The notes below the pieces were generated by a model that was not told the origin of the DNA, made no database searches, and worked only from the letters and a program-made list of their open reading frames with translations. The position numbers and the translations under genes were made by a program. A stretch of DNA of 64,000 bases, taken from NCBI GenBank assembly GCA_013398955.1, contig VWPU01004998.1, positions 62,001 through 126,000 on the forward strand. Reading direction: 5' to 3'. Below, in pieces: positions 11,196 to 24,800 of the stretch (positions are counted from its first letter, which is position 1; the number at the start of each line of letters is the position of its first letter). The stretch is from Callaeas wilsoni. Lineage: Eukaryota > Chordata > Aves > Passeriformes > Callaeidae.

Positions 11196-13998
11196 TAAGC
11201 AAGGGTGAGCCTTGCAATGCTAACAGAAAGTACCTAATGAAGCCACTTCATTGTTGAATTTGGAATAAAAACTGATTTTTTTTTCTTTCATGTATATAAT
11301 TTTTCAGTCTAGAAGAAGCAATCAAACTTAAATGAGATACACTTCAGAAAGTGATTTGAATTTTGTGACTTTCACTATGTCTAATGAATTTACTCTGGAC
11401 AACATACTAACCTGGTTTTTAGGACAGACCAGTGACTGACTCAAGTTTTAGATTTTCGACTGAGGACTTATGAGGCTGGAGTTGTAGGGAGGAAATATTC
11501 CACACAAGTGTTACATGTACACAAGTTTGGTTTCCTTGGAGTGTCTTAAAAAGTAAGTTAGACAGGACTGTTTTCAGGGTCTCACAAATTTATATCCAAG
11601 CCAAAGCTTAGGTGAATAGGGCCACGGCAATAAGCGTCTGTTTTAAGAATATTAGGAGTGTTAACTCATAAGAGAGATAGGACATAGGTTTCTCTTGCAC
11701 CAGGATTTATTCTATTTTCCTATGGAGGAAAATATAATAGAATCCTTGTTTACAAATCAAGGGAGTTGAAATGTAGAAGGAAAGAGAAGACAGGGCTATG
11801 ACTCTGATGTTTCACTGGGAATTTTTGCCTTTTGGATTCTGCCAGAAGGGCAAGACCCAACATCTGTGCAGTACTGATAAATGGATTTTTATTCCTCCAG
11901 CTGAGGGGTAACAGGGCAACTGTATTGCTTATACATTCTTGTATATACATAAAAACTTATATGCATACATATAAAAAAATAGAAATGTTGAACACGTATT
12001 CTCTTGAGTAAGAAAATGAAACCCAGCAGAAACCTTCCCTGCAGGACTCACACACTTTTAGGCTTAGGATTTAACACATAATGTCCTAAATATTCTCTGA
12101 GATATTTTGTTTTTGTCTAACGAAATATGATATTTTCTCAGAAAGTAAAATTACCCCAAAGGCAAGAAGAGAAAGGGGAAAAACATCCACCACTCTATAT
12201 ATGTCTCCTGTGTGGCAAATAGGAAGGCACAAACTTAATCTGTAGGGGTAGCCCCATTTACTGAAATATTTGAATGTCACCCTTTCATGTCCTGTCCTGT
12301 CCTTTGGACATTGCTGAACCATGTCACGTGGCATTGATCTCTGCAGTTTCATTGTTTGTTTGTTTTGTTCCTATGTGGCAAATACAGTGCATGTTTACTA
12401 CAGCCAAAAGCAACCAAGAGATGGCAGCACTGCTTTTAATATTCTATGTGTACAATCTGCACTAAGTGTCAGTAATACTTTTGAACTTTTCCCTTGGTAT
12501 CTGGCACATGCTTTCACCAGTCAGTGAATAGTTCTTTCTCTACAGAAGACCTGTTAAAATTAATGGCCTTACTGCTGATGGAAATTGTCTTTTGCCATTG
12601 CAAATTTGCATAATGCTGTCTCATCTCTTCAGCAGGAAAAGCCTAACAGACACAGGAACTCAAAGGAATATTGAAGTGCCACAGGGCAGCGTTGGTCAGT
12701 GTGACTGAGCAATCTTGCTTCATCATTTGCATTTTTGCCTTGCAATAATTTCTGTTTCATTTTTACTCCAGAATTTTTTTTTTTTTTTTAAATCAGACAA
12801 GATGTTTTGGAATATAAGATACTGAACTAACTGCCCATGTTTAGTGGTTTCTTTTTACCAGTGTGCTTAAATACCTTCTGCCCTTCCGAAGTGAACATTA
12901 ATCACTTCAGTTTAATCCAAAGAAAGCCCCAAGGGGACATAACCATCAAACAATTATTAACATTGTCAGGAGATTATCAGCATTTCAGTAATTGTCCATA
13001 GGCTGCATAGAGTCTCTTTGTTTCTTGCACTGTAATGATCACGCTATATCACTATGTATATACAAAGACTCGAAAATTTTCAATGAAAAATTTTCTTTTC
13101 ATATTGTATTTTTAATGATTTTTTTAGCAACTAGACATCTGAAAAAGATGACACAGTAAAAAGGTGGTGATGGAAACTACAAATTAAGTATTTGAATATT
13201 AAGTGAAATAGGTTGTGTTACAGTGTGAGGTTTGAAACACTGCATATAAATGTGAGCATTTTTCATTTTATATTTAGAGAAGTCGATAACATGTATATGG
13301 CTGCAGTGTCAAAATGATTTGATCACGTTCAAAAGCAAGAAAATTTAGTTTGACCCTCCTAGAATCAACATCTGTTTCTAGCAAACTGACTTTCAGATCA
13401 CCTCTTACTGTGACTTGGCAAGAAAACTCAACAAGTAATGTGCTGCTTCATTTTTGAGTTTTGGGGATTGTGATTAGCATTTTAAAACCTTCAGTCTTGC
13501 CAAGAAAGACTATGTAACATGTAGACTACATACATGTTCAAGCCCAAAACCATTTGATGATTCAGAGTGATACAGAATTGCTTATCCATGTGTGCCTAAA
13601 CATTCAGAAAAAAAGGTGAAAGCTGATGGGCCTGAAATTTTTGGGTTTTTTGCAATATTTAACCAAATAGTTTGCCATGTTTCTGCTAAGAAGTCAGTGT
13701 TGTCATGAGAAAATGGGCCTATTTCTGGCATAACTGATCTTTGAGTACTCATCTGAGTTGGTCTTACAGCAGTGCTGCTGAATGGAATAGACCATCATTA
13801 TCTTAAAATAAGCACTTAGGTTTTTTTCTTACACAGAAGGTACATTACCCAAAAAATTACCCATATTCAAAATTAGAGTCATGTTTTTTCAGCACTTCTC
13901 TTTGCAACTGCTGAAGTGGCCATCACCAAGCAGCTTCAACCATCAAATTTGCCAAACTGCATGTGGAAAATTTTAAATGATCCATGTAAGCCATTTCT
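11196..13998. other. Intron sequence, nothing recognised
   Basis: AT-rich intron with a T homopolymer near 12774-12789 and no identifiable repeat family. The 68- to 88-codon frames around 12086-12527 are chance overlaps on both strands. Confidence 0.55.
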
Positions 13999-14735
13999 TT
14001 GGGTGCAGAAATGGTGATGCCAGGAGATAAGACAGCTAGGAGGCATGGTGCAGGTGTGATGGTGCAGGGACAGACAGGTGGTGGGAATCCAGCAGAACAG
14101 TCTGGAGATCTCGCCCAAGTTGCGTGGCCACTGCTGCAGGGCACGTGCAGAGGCTGCTGCTGCCACTCAGACAGTAACTGGCCGTGCTGTGTGCGAAATC
14201 TGGGTCTGTCTGGGAGTGTTACCCAAGGCAAAGCATCTAAATTAGTATGTTTTGGGTTGTTTTTTAAGTAACCGTTTGCTAGTGTCTGTGCCTTGCTGCC
14301 TTACTGGTATTTCCACTGACACAAACACCGGGGAGGGGCACAGTGCCCCTGAGCCGCTTGTGGCAGGCCTGGCTTTGTGCTGATGGCAGCAAAAAAGGAA
14401 GTGGTTTAGGGCTGGTGTTGAACTTAGAAGTTGCCAGATCAAGCAGGGCAGCTGAGGGAGGCACAGGGGCAGCTCCAGCCCTGCTATCGGGCACCTCCCT
14501 GGGGATGGGATGAGGTCAGGCTGGGACTTGGGCCCATCGCTGGGCTGGGCAGGGCTGTGGGAAGCTGGAGACCAGCCCTACTGCAGCATCACTGGGGTAG
14601 AGGCTGGCAGTCCTGGGGCACTGACATGGGGTCCTGGGCTCTGGGTAGGTTTGAGGAGCACCAAGGAAGACTGGGCAGGGACTACAAGGCCTCTTGGGTT
14701 CTTGACATGTCTGGGCAGCTTGTGAATTGACCACC
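13999..14735. other. GC-rich, CpG-poor block of unknown origin
   Basis: About 740 bp are visibly richer in G and C than the flanking intron, with G-rich runs such as ctgggctgggcagggctgtg on the plus strand. CpG is rare, so it is not a CpG island promoter. Several open frames on both strands overlap here simply because stop codons are rarer. No repeat family, exon or tandem structure was recognised. Confidence 0.5.
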
Positions 14736-15136
14736 CATGATAACAGGAGTCTTGATTAGCAGCATCTTGTAGGAAAAAAGCAAAAAAAACAAACCCCAAA
14801 CAGCTGCAAGTCAATATTACAGACATTACAAAAAAATGTTTGTACAACTTAGACATATCTTCAAAAGCTGCAGGAAAAAATGAAGCAAAAAGCTTTGTTA
14901 TGCAATCAGTATTGGTAAGTGGCAACACTAAAGAAAGGTCACAGTGGCTTAGCATTTCTATGGGTATGTGTAGAGTCCAGTGGAGTAAATCACAGGGATG
15001 GCATTGGGGCAGCCAACTGAAACGAGCAACTCTGGTTTCGTTATTGACCACCACCTGTGGTTTCTTCATTCAAAAAGACCTTAATTTTCAAAAAATAATT
15101 GTTTGCACTTGGGCTGGAGAGATGCTGTCTTTTCCT

Positions 15137-15496
15137 TCACTTTGCTCTTGAAGTCTGCCTTTCCTCTTCTGTGACTGGGAGGGTGCTGTCATTAATGAAG
15201 TAGAAGCCTTGGCAGAATTCAAACTTTTTGAAGAACTTCACAGTCGAGCAGACTTTGACAAATGAAGACAAGTGGGAGAGCACTGAAAGGTGTTTATCTG
15301 AACAATGGTTAACAGACGTGTCTACAGGCTGGGCCAGGGACAGAGACATTTGTTCTGTCAGTGGCTGAGTTTGAAATGTATCCAGACCATACAGTAAAAG
15401 AGCTTTGTGATAGTAATGCTGGATTTTAAATTCCCCATGAAGCCTAAAAGCTTTCAGAGCTTCACTAACTTGAAAGTGGCATCTCAGTTTCTGCAT
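15137..15496 (-). other. Unrecognised minus-strand open frame (119 codons)
   Basis: An ATG-initiated frame in fairly AT-balanced sequence encodes an unfamiliar product (MQKLRCHFQVSEALKAFRLH at the start, VKFFKKFEFCQGFYFINDST near the end). There is an in-frame stop immediately upstream. No splice sites, Kozak-quality context or poly(A) signal define a gene. It may be chance or a decayed retrocopy. Nothing in the neighbourhood supports function. Confidence 0.12.
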
Positions 15497-18398
15497 AGCC
15501 TTCAGACTTCAAAGGACACCACTATGAATAATATGAATGTTGATATAATCTCAATCAGAGAAAATTATAATAATAGCTAAAACCTCAGTCATTGTTTTGA
15601 TTCATTAACTATTCTTAATAGGTTCATCCTCTATTGATAACTAAGCAGAAGATACAACTGCTTTTAATAAATAAGGTATTTGAGCAACTTTATTGGCAAG
15701 TGACTTGAAAAAAATCCCAAAAGTGTAAAATTGATCAAATCAAGACTGGTGAAAGGTGCAACAAAATAGTTTGTGTTCACTGGTGGGAAAATAACCAGTG
15801 AAACAAAATCCTGCGTAGTCTTTAATGGGACTTGAAGTATGTCCAGCAAACCAATAAAGTTCTTCATAACAGAGACATGCAGTCATGCAGTAAAAGAATT
15901 TAAATAGCATTGCAAAAAGTATTCCAAGTGTAATAATAAAAGTTAACTCAAGAATTTAACTCAGATTTGGATTAACAAGAAAGGATTTTTTTAAAAAGAA
16001 AATCTGCAAACTTAGTTGAAGATGAAAAATAGGAATTTTAATAATGAAATTCACCTTGTGTATTCTACCATGTAAAGTTTTTAGACTTTTAGGCTTTACA
16101 GCTAGTAAGATTCAGTTCTAATATTTATACTTCTTCCCTCCAGAATATTATAAACCCCTACAAAATTATATTTGAGCAAAATATCTACCTTTTTAATTTT
16201 CCTCTGTCTGATCCGAAGTGATGAAGGAATGTCAAGAAAGCAATTACTCAGACAGAGAAATTTAAAGTGAAAAGTTCCCAGCCATGAAAACCAAGTGTTT
16301 TGTTTTTCCTAAGTATTCAGAGAAGTAGTTTGCAAATAAATTAGAAAAGATTATTACAGTGGTGAAAAAAGCCAACTACCTTTCCACATATAAACAACAA
16401 GCTGAGCGTAGAAGAAGAAAATACTGGATATAGTGGCAGTCTTACAGTCTTGAACAGTTGGACATACACACTGTAGAGAACCCCTATATGTGGTGTGCTT
16501 CCAAAGAAAGAAGCAATAGGTTCAATAGGTTTTGCTTAAAAAAGTGTTTGAGACAGCAAAATCATTCCATGAGCATATTTAAGGAAATGTCATGTAAGAG
16601 AGAATGGGTCTTACTTTAGTTGCAGAATTACAACAGGCTGGGTCACCAGCAATTGCTACAACACTGATTGAAAAAGCACTGTCTCTGTAAGGCTATTAGT
16701 GCCTGAAGGTGTTTTATCTGACACCAGAGAATTTCTTTCAAAGGACACCTATGCAGGGGAGACAGAATGAAGGAGGGTCAAGAAACTTCATCAACGTCCC
16801 GCTGTCTGAGCTTCCCAAATAGGATACAATTGAATTTTGGATGCCGAGTGCTCACAGTTCACTGGCAGGCTGCACAGTTGCACCAAGCAGTAGACTTTTG
16901 GCAAGGTAAAATAACTGAAAGGATTAAGCATTGAAAGCTGTGTGTTTGATGTGTATTTACTGATCTATATTTGAATTTGATTTTTTAATATAGGTGAGAA
17001 TATTTTAGAGTAGGAATTGAGAAAGGAATCTTAGAAGGGATTAAGAGCAACTGATACAGAAGTAGAGCTGAACAGTGCACTGTTTAGTTGCCTGTCATTA
17101 GGAGAAAAGTCCAGGTCTTTGACTTGGACATAGCCCTTCAAAATTTATCGTTTTGGTGACATAGATACCAAATTAAGGTGCATTTCACAATCAAAAGTAA
17201 GACCCAAGTGCAGACTTCAACAAGTTCTGCTTTTTTAAAATGGAAAATGAAACCCTTTGTAAGAAGTATGCCTTCATCTAAGCAAGCATAATAAAACTTC
17301 AGCAAAATCACTAAGGCAAACCTTTCATGTATAAGTAAAATAAATTGAATTCTAAATTAATGACTCTTTCTCAGTGGTCTGAATCATAGCATGATGTTAA
17401 TGCACAAGAAAAGCGGCTATATTCAAATACTAGGCCACACAACAAATCCATGTTGTTTAGTTTCCATCACAGAAAGCATATTTACCCAGATGATGTGGGC
17501 CACATGCAAAAAGTAGTTTTGCTTTGGGGAACAAAGATCCTCCTTCAGGCTTTTGTATGTCAGTAACTATAACCTCAGGGTTGTAGTTGTCTAAATGGCT
17601 ACGTTAGTAATTTTTTATTTAGATTTTCTAGTTTTCTGTAGCCGGCTTAGCAGATGACCTCAGATTTAAATTCCCTGGAGCAGGGACCATACATTTATAT
17701 GAGCATGAACAGGCAAGGTTTGATCTTGGCTGGAGCTGCAGGCTATGACTGCGATGTAAATGTCAAGTCATAATAGAGTAAGCTCAGGCAATTTCTCTCA
17801 GATATAAAACTTGCTGCTTTCAAATGTCACTAGGCTAAAGAAATTTCAGCATAAACTGATGCTGAAGTCAGTGGGAAATACATTTATCCACAATGTAGCT
17901 TCAGTATAAGTTATTTAATTGTAAGACATATTAAAATTTTATTAATCCAGTTATGCTGTATTGTTCGCTGTAGCAGAACTATGCCATTTGAGAGGAAAAA
18001 GCTTATTGGATTCCTTTGGAATTGCTACACTTTCTTCTGTCTCTCAGGCACTTCTTGCAATTTTTGGCCAGACAGTCTAAAAATAAATAATTATAATTAA
18101 AACAAAAATATAGTAACACCTCTAAACATAATCTTATGTGTTAAATCAGCCATAATGCAGACTCTTTTTAGGGAAGTCAACTCTCAAGTGTCTCTGTATC
18201 ATCAGTGTGATTTCCAGTTCATGTTTTCTCACTGAAAGTCCAGAAAATTATATGTCACCTTTATGAGGAACAGTAATAAGTTGGAATAATTTCATGGGGT
18301 TTTTTAACTTTTTATAGCTACTTACCCAGAATCTCTAATAGGATTTATTCGCAAAGCAAAAATCTTAGTAGTCCAGTCTCAGTGAATGGAAAGAACTC

Positions 18399-18416
18399 TG
18401 TATGTATGTATGTATG
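18399..18416 (+). repeat. (TGTA)n microsatellite, about 4.5 units
   Basis: Eighteen bases of perfect tgta repeat. It is short and could be length-polymorphic. Confidence 0.85.
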
Positions 18417-20539
18417 ATCTTGGACTTTTCTTACAGGCAGCCTTTTATTTATTCCTTCTGTTTTTAGGTACTTTAATTTGTTGCTGTAGTTAGAAGAAGT
18501 CACCATCCTCTTTCTTGCAGGTCTAGGGCTTCTTCACAGAACATAGTTAAGAATTCAAATATCAGTTACACCAGGACTGTGAAGAGAGAATTTTATGTGA
18601 TGTGAAGTACAAAAGTAAATATTTGAGTTGATACATCTGATTTTTTTTTTTATTTCCGAAATACGTATACAGTCATTCTCCTCAGTGGTCTCACAAAAAT
18701 GATTAATGTTTGAATTTCATGGCAGATAACTACATGAAAATTAGATACTGCTAATTTGGAATCACAAAGTCCATTTATCCTAAGTGAAATAGCTGCCATG
18801 ATTGAAAGGAAATAATTGTGAGAAAAATATGGTAAGTTGCAAAATCTTACAAAATACAAAGGTGTGCTGTGATGTCCTTATCTTTAGGCAGACTGTTGCG
18901 TATTTTTAAAAGTTTTGCTATTGAGTCTAGTAAAAAAAAAAAAAGAGGCATCTTGTATTGAGCTGATGCACATTGAATTCAGGGAATGATATCTTACATC
19001 ACGAAAGATGTCTTTAGGGTCTTGGTCTTCCACCTGTTTTTTCATGATCATAAAGTAGGTAAATTTGGTTGGGTGCACACTATTTTGGATTGCCCGGAAC
19101 AATCCTTCAGTAGGCATTGCTGTCGTTCACTACAGCTGTAAGCTCTGACCTTTTTAGTGACAAGACGGATCCTAAGGCAAGACTCAGCGGGTGTGTCCAC
19201 CACCTCGGTTTGTTCCATACACCTTTGTGAGGAACGAGAAAAGCTAACACCGGGAAGCATGTCTCCACCAAATTAAGGCTTTTATGTAGGTCTGTCTACT
19301 TCTTCATGGATTACAAAAATCTTTGTTTAAATAGCTTTGAATTAGATCTGTGCGATGTCTTACATCTACTGTAACTCAGCTGTGAAGCCTTAGCAAAGAG
19401 TAAAATTAATTGAATGTAGGTTCTTGGTGTTTTATAGAGCAGTGTTTGCTTGGCATATTTTTCACTGTAGAATCAGGATAGGCCTTGAAAACACGCAGTT
19501 ACACACTCACATGCACATGTGTTGCTAAGAGGGAGCAGTCAGCATCAAGTTAAGTAGATATCAGTTGTATAACATAAAAGAGGTGCTTGTGTATTTATAA
19601 CCGTCACATATAATTTATCTCCTTACTGTAAGAAAAAAAATTGTAGACAACGGTAAGAAATTCATCTGTAACCAACTATTTCTGAAAAAAATACTGCATT
19701 ACTTTTTAACCTGAAATTCCTAAGCTATTTTTTCTCCTCACTTGGCTTTCAAGTTGACATAGCAGCTGCCATGGGTTCTCCTGCATTGCATCCATCTTCC
19801 AGTTTCAGTAAGGGATGCAGGAAATGCTGACCTGCATACGGTTGTGTTGGTACAATAAGTTATGCTTGTGTTTTGGTGTAACAGGAAGGTTCTGAGGGGA
19901 GAGCCTGGAATGGGGGAGCAAGCCAAGGTAGAAATTAAGAGTCGTACAGGAGAAACTGATAAGTTGCAGATTTATTTGTAACATGATATATCCACAAGGA
20001 GATGTAAGGCATGTGTAGGGCAAAAAGAAGATGAATGCTGAAATGCTACCATCCATCCAGGGAAAGAGCTGGTCAGAGATGTGAGGCCTTAGGTGAATGT
20101 GAAGGCTCTGCACATTTTCCCAAAGCTTTGAAAGTGGCAACCTGTAACCACACTCTCCTCAGAGAGCTTCCTGCTGCAGTCTGACCAAAGGAAATGTTGC
20201 TGGTGCAGGTAGGAGTTTGTCTTGCTACACAGTTTCCATTTTTTTGCTGCTCCGAAGAAAGGATGGAAAGCAGAAAAACAAACAGCCAAACAAACCTCAC
20301 ATAGCTTTAGTCTCTCAAAAGGAAATTTCTTGAATCTTGTATTGCTTTAGGTGACAAATTGTCTGATGGTGTAATTCCACTTTTAATTTGACATAATTGA
20401 ACTGGAGGAGTGGGGCTCAGGGAAGCATTGCTGATCTGTTCACTATGGAAATAAAATGGGCTAGTCCCAGAGGAGATTAGATAATCCATAATCCAATTTA
20501 CCTTTCCTAAGGAAAGTTCATCATGGACTGTCTAAAGGA

Positions 20540-20563
20540 CAGTGTCCTTAACTGAGGACACTG
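20540..20563. repeat. Short inverted repeat, 9-bp stem
   Basis: CAGTGTCCT pairs with AGGACACTG across a 6-nt loop (taactg). Isolated; there is no T-run or gene context that would suggest a function. Confidence 0.5.
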
Positions 20564-21811
20564 GCTTTAAATCCCGTAACTGGCCACAGATGTGGATGCT
20601 ACCTGAAAGACTAATCAATCCAAGGGTTAGTAAGTTGGTAAAATAATGAAAAAAAAATCATCTGAGAACAAGGAATTTATGAAAAATAAAGATAGAGGAA
20701 ACACTAAGTTTGCATAGAAATGCTTTAAAATCAGTGAAAAAACTGTAAGAAGCAAGTAATTAAGTCGAGATCAGAAAATCAGTAACATTGTATCTGCAAT
20801 AAAACTATCAGAATATTCTATGAGTTTTAATAGAAATTGTTACAGAGTGAAAAAATATGTTTTCTCTTTTTATATGCAAACACTGAAAGAAACATTTAAA
20901 AGTAATTCTTTTAACAGGTTGGGAGATCCTACTGACTAATAGTTGCTGGTGCAACTAATACAACAGGTCAATGTGAGTGAAGTAATTATTAACCTTAATC
21001 AATTTAGTAATATTAAAGTTACTTGCTACATGATCTGATACTGTTATGACTACTCATCACTTCCTCAGAGTATTGCATTCCAGTGTCTCAGATTTATTTG
21101 TAAACTGAGCAACAAATCCTCCTTCTCTTTTTATTCAGCCGTAGGTTAAAATATCATGCATGGACTTTCTATTCAAATATATTTTCCCTTTAGCAAATAT
21201 ATCACAGTTTATAGTGATTGCAGTCATGATCAATCACAGATGATCAGTAGTTGTAATCATGGTTAGTGATGTACTCAGTTCCCAAAGCGAAATGTACTGT
21301 GTCAAAAATTACAGACAAGTATTTGTATTTCAATAAACAGCTTGAGTACTTTTACCCCTCACGAGCTTCCCTCAAGATTAATCCATTTCATCCTCACTCT
21401 ACTTAAAAATTGTTCTGGAATTTGAACGGTGATCAGCAGTAAGCTAGTTACTGGGTTTTTCATTGGCTTTTACATATCAAAGTGTGATTTAGTCTGAAGT
21501 CTTGACATGCTGACTAGCATTAGTATTTCTTCCAAGTCAATTAGCATGGAATTTCAAGCATTCCTAATATTTATTTACTTTAAAACAATTTTCTGTCCAG
21601 CCTAAGAAAGCTAATGCAAGACTTGGGACCTTTCCCAAAATTATTTTCCTTAGAATTTTACTATTTAAATCCAATTTTAAGGGCTGAAATGTCAAATAAT
21701 GTGAAGACCATCTAAGATCTTCTGTATACTTCTGTTCTGATCTGAAAGCTCTGTCAGTGAAGTCACCCAGTCCACAACTGAAGTTCTGTTGGCAATTTTA
21801 ACACTTATTAA

Positions 21812-21827
21812 CTGGTAGTACTACCAG
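21812..21827. repeat. Perfect 16-bp palindrome
   Basis: ctggtagtactaccag equals its own reverse complement. It lies in plain intron sequence with no surrounding feature. Confidence 0.6.
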
Positions 21828-24800
21828 AAACATGAAAGGTTCTTTGAAGAAATAAAAAAATAGTTGTGGTAGTGTAGGATTTGAAGAAGGGGCTTGTGTT
21901 CCATCTGCAGTGGCTGTCCTTATAGATTGCCTCTCCTCTCAAATCACTGCTGCAATGCAGAAGACCAGACATTGTAGGATCTGAATGGTAGAGAGGATGA
22001 ACTTTAGGTCAAAGATTGACGCAAAAGCTGATGGTTTTGTGTCTTCCATGGGAGTCTTCTCATCTCTTACACACCCTAAAAGATGGATTTGGACTCACTT
22101 TGGATATGATTTCTGAAGCTTCCTGAACTACTACTGCTTTCCATTCATACTTTCCATTCATACTCAGTACGTTTTACTTAGGCAGATACATCAGTTGGTA
22201 CGTAACAGCGAGATATCCCAGGAATCATTTTCTTCTTCGTGCTTAGCAATACAGTTCGCAGGGTTGTTAAATCAAGAATACAGTATTAATCAGAGTAATG
22301 ACTTTAAAAAGCTGTAGAACCTCAATACTGCATTTTCTCTCCTTCCACAATTATGAATATGCATTTCAAATTGATGCCACCTTGTTTGGGGCTTAAACAT
22401 GATTTGAATTTCACTGATTGTCTGACCCTTGTGACCTTATATTTCATACATGTACTTGCAACAGTTGTTCTCCAGGCCACACTTCTTGTGGCTTTTCTGC
22501 ATTCTCAGCTTATGTTCTTTTTGTTACTTTTATTTCCCCGGCTGTAGCTCACGTTAATACTGTGATGGCAGTGTCAGGTTAATTACGTGTGAGACCAGGT
22601 AATAATTTTAAAAAGGAGAGGGGAAAACAGTTGCACCACAGCAAAAAACCTTATTGCTGTAAGGTTTGCCAGCTCTACTTTGCTGCAATGTATGTCACTT
22701 TCTCATTTTCTGAGGAAAGCACTGATGTGTGTCAGGAAAATGCACAAAGGAAGGAAGTTACAGTTTCTAGTTTTCCCTTCTATGGACAGTAGTGTGTTTA
22801 CAATTGGAGTAGGAATCTCCATTTCGTAAAGTATAAAAATGGTTGAGATGGAGCACCGCATATTCATGGCCATGCCTGTAGATGTCCTTTGTGTTAATAG
22901 AAGAGACCACAGCATAGCAAGCAGTAAAAAATCTGTGCTGCCAAATGCTTTTTGGTTGGAAATTACTTTGCTTCTCTAAACGAAAAATGTTGCACTGGGT
23001 TTAAGGTGCGGTTATCACCTCTTCTTATTCTTTGAATAAGCCAAGAAATTAGAAACTGTGATCTGCTGTGTCTGAATGCTGTCCCTTTAAAGCCAAAGGA
23101 GATGTGCTCTCAGATCTGATTTTCTGTTTCTTAAGTCCAAGGAACAGCAGTTGAAGAGTGAGTAAATGCTTTAAGTATTTTGGGAAGAATAGTGAATTTC
23201 CAGGAGAAGATGTAAGAATGCTAGGCCACTGTGCTACTAGAAGGGACAGAAACAAAAATTGCTACATATAAACCATGTACATATCAATCAAGCTTTCTAT
23301 CTGTGGTCTTTTTTTTCTGTGAGAAATAATAGCTATAAACACTTTTTTAAACCTTTCTCTTTTGTAGTGTGGCAAGACGGTAACTTATTTAGGGAGGTGG
23401 ATCACGTTGGCATTATTTGACTGTTATTGCTAGCTAGTTTCAATGATCCTGTTCCATGGTCCTATAAATACAGCTATCTAAGATGCAGAAACTATTGCAT
23501 GAAAAAAACAATGCTTGATTATCTATTCAATATAGTACCTTATTTTTAATTTTAAATATTTTCTTATGAATTTATTGGATAGAAAGGTGCATTTTTCACA
23601 TGCTGAAAATGATGGAATTCCTATCTTCTATATACTTTACCATATTGGATGATTCTCTTACATTACTCTGTGTTGTAAATTGGTGAGAATCAGGATACAA
23701 TTATATTCCATTACAATTAAAATCTTTATAAATAAAGAAAACTAGTGAAATGGCTATAGTGGCGGTTTTGCCTCAATCCTCAAAAGATTTGGTACAACAG
23801 TTCTAAATTAATTATAAATGTAGGGATAAGATGGGGTCTAAGACTTGCAAGATGGGAAAGGATGCAAAAAAGTTTGTTGGAAATGAACTCTCAAGTTCAG
23901 CTGAAGGATAGAGGGCAATATGCTTATGGGTATTTTTTTGCTCTTTATATCAAAGGTCTAGTGTTTTTACCCTAGAACTTACATACAAAGAGACAAAAAA
24001 TGGATCCTTTGAGGTGAGGTGATTGTCATTTGCAGTTAGCTAAAGTACATGTGAGTGACTTTTCTCATTACCAAAGCAAACAAAAAAAACCACAAAAAAA
24101 AATCCTCTGCCAAATCTCTTGGAAGTTATCGGTTCAAATGCATTTTTTTCTTCTGTCTTTAAAAAAAAAAATTGTTTTTAACCAGAGCAAAGTCTTAGTT
24201 ATAAGTTCATTTTATTACTTAGTAGGTAAGCACTAGTTCCTAATATTAATTTTCCTACCTGTTTACCTAAGAGAACAGATATATAGCAAGTGTTAATTTT
24301 TATAGCAAACACAGAAGTGACAGCAGCATTAGTAATTGCTTTAAGGTTTGTATTATTTCAGTTTGGGGTAACATTATGAAGCATCCTTTTGGCAGAAATA
24401 AAATAACTGAGCATCAGGTGAATGCCTAGTATAAAGCATTAAATAGAAATCAAATATTCATTATCTGCATTCAACCATCTGTAATCACAAAGGCATTCAA
24501 CAGGAGATTTGAAATTCAGAGCACTTTTTAACACCATTTCAAGTGCAGGACCTTTGGATATTTGTGTGCTGAAGACTAAAATCACAGTGTGTGATATTCA
24601 TGCATTTATGTTTCAGAAAGAAAAAAAAAAGTTCTTTAGTTTAGACTGCAAAAGCTGCTACAGATTTAAATCTAAGTAACATTGCTACCACACTAGAAAA
24701 TCAAGTAAAAGTGGTAAAGGGTCCACCTGTAAAGGAATTTTGGATAGAAAAGGAATGTGTTATCCAAAATATATATAGTAATACCAAAATACTGGTTTGG

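Noticed and set aside
14578..15069. 163-codon minus-strand frame, among the longest in the window
   Set aside because: It spans the GC-rich block, where stops are rare, and runs into AT-rich sequence with a changed composition; there is no domain, splice site or known match.
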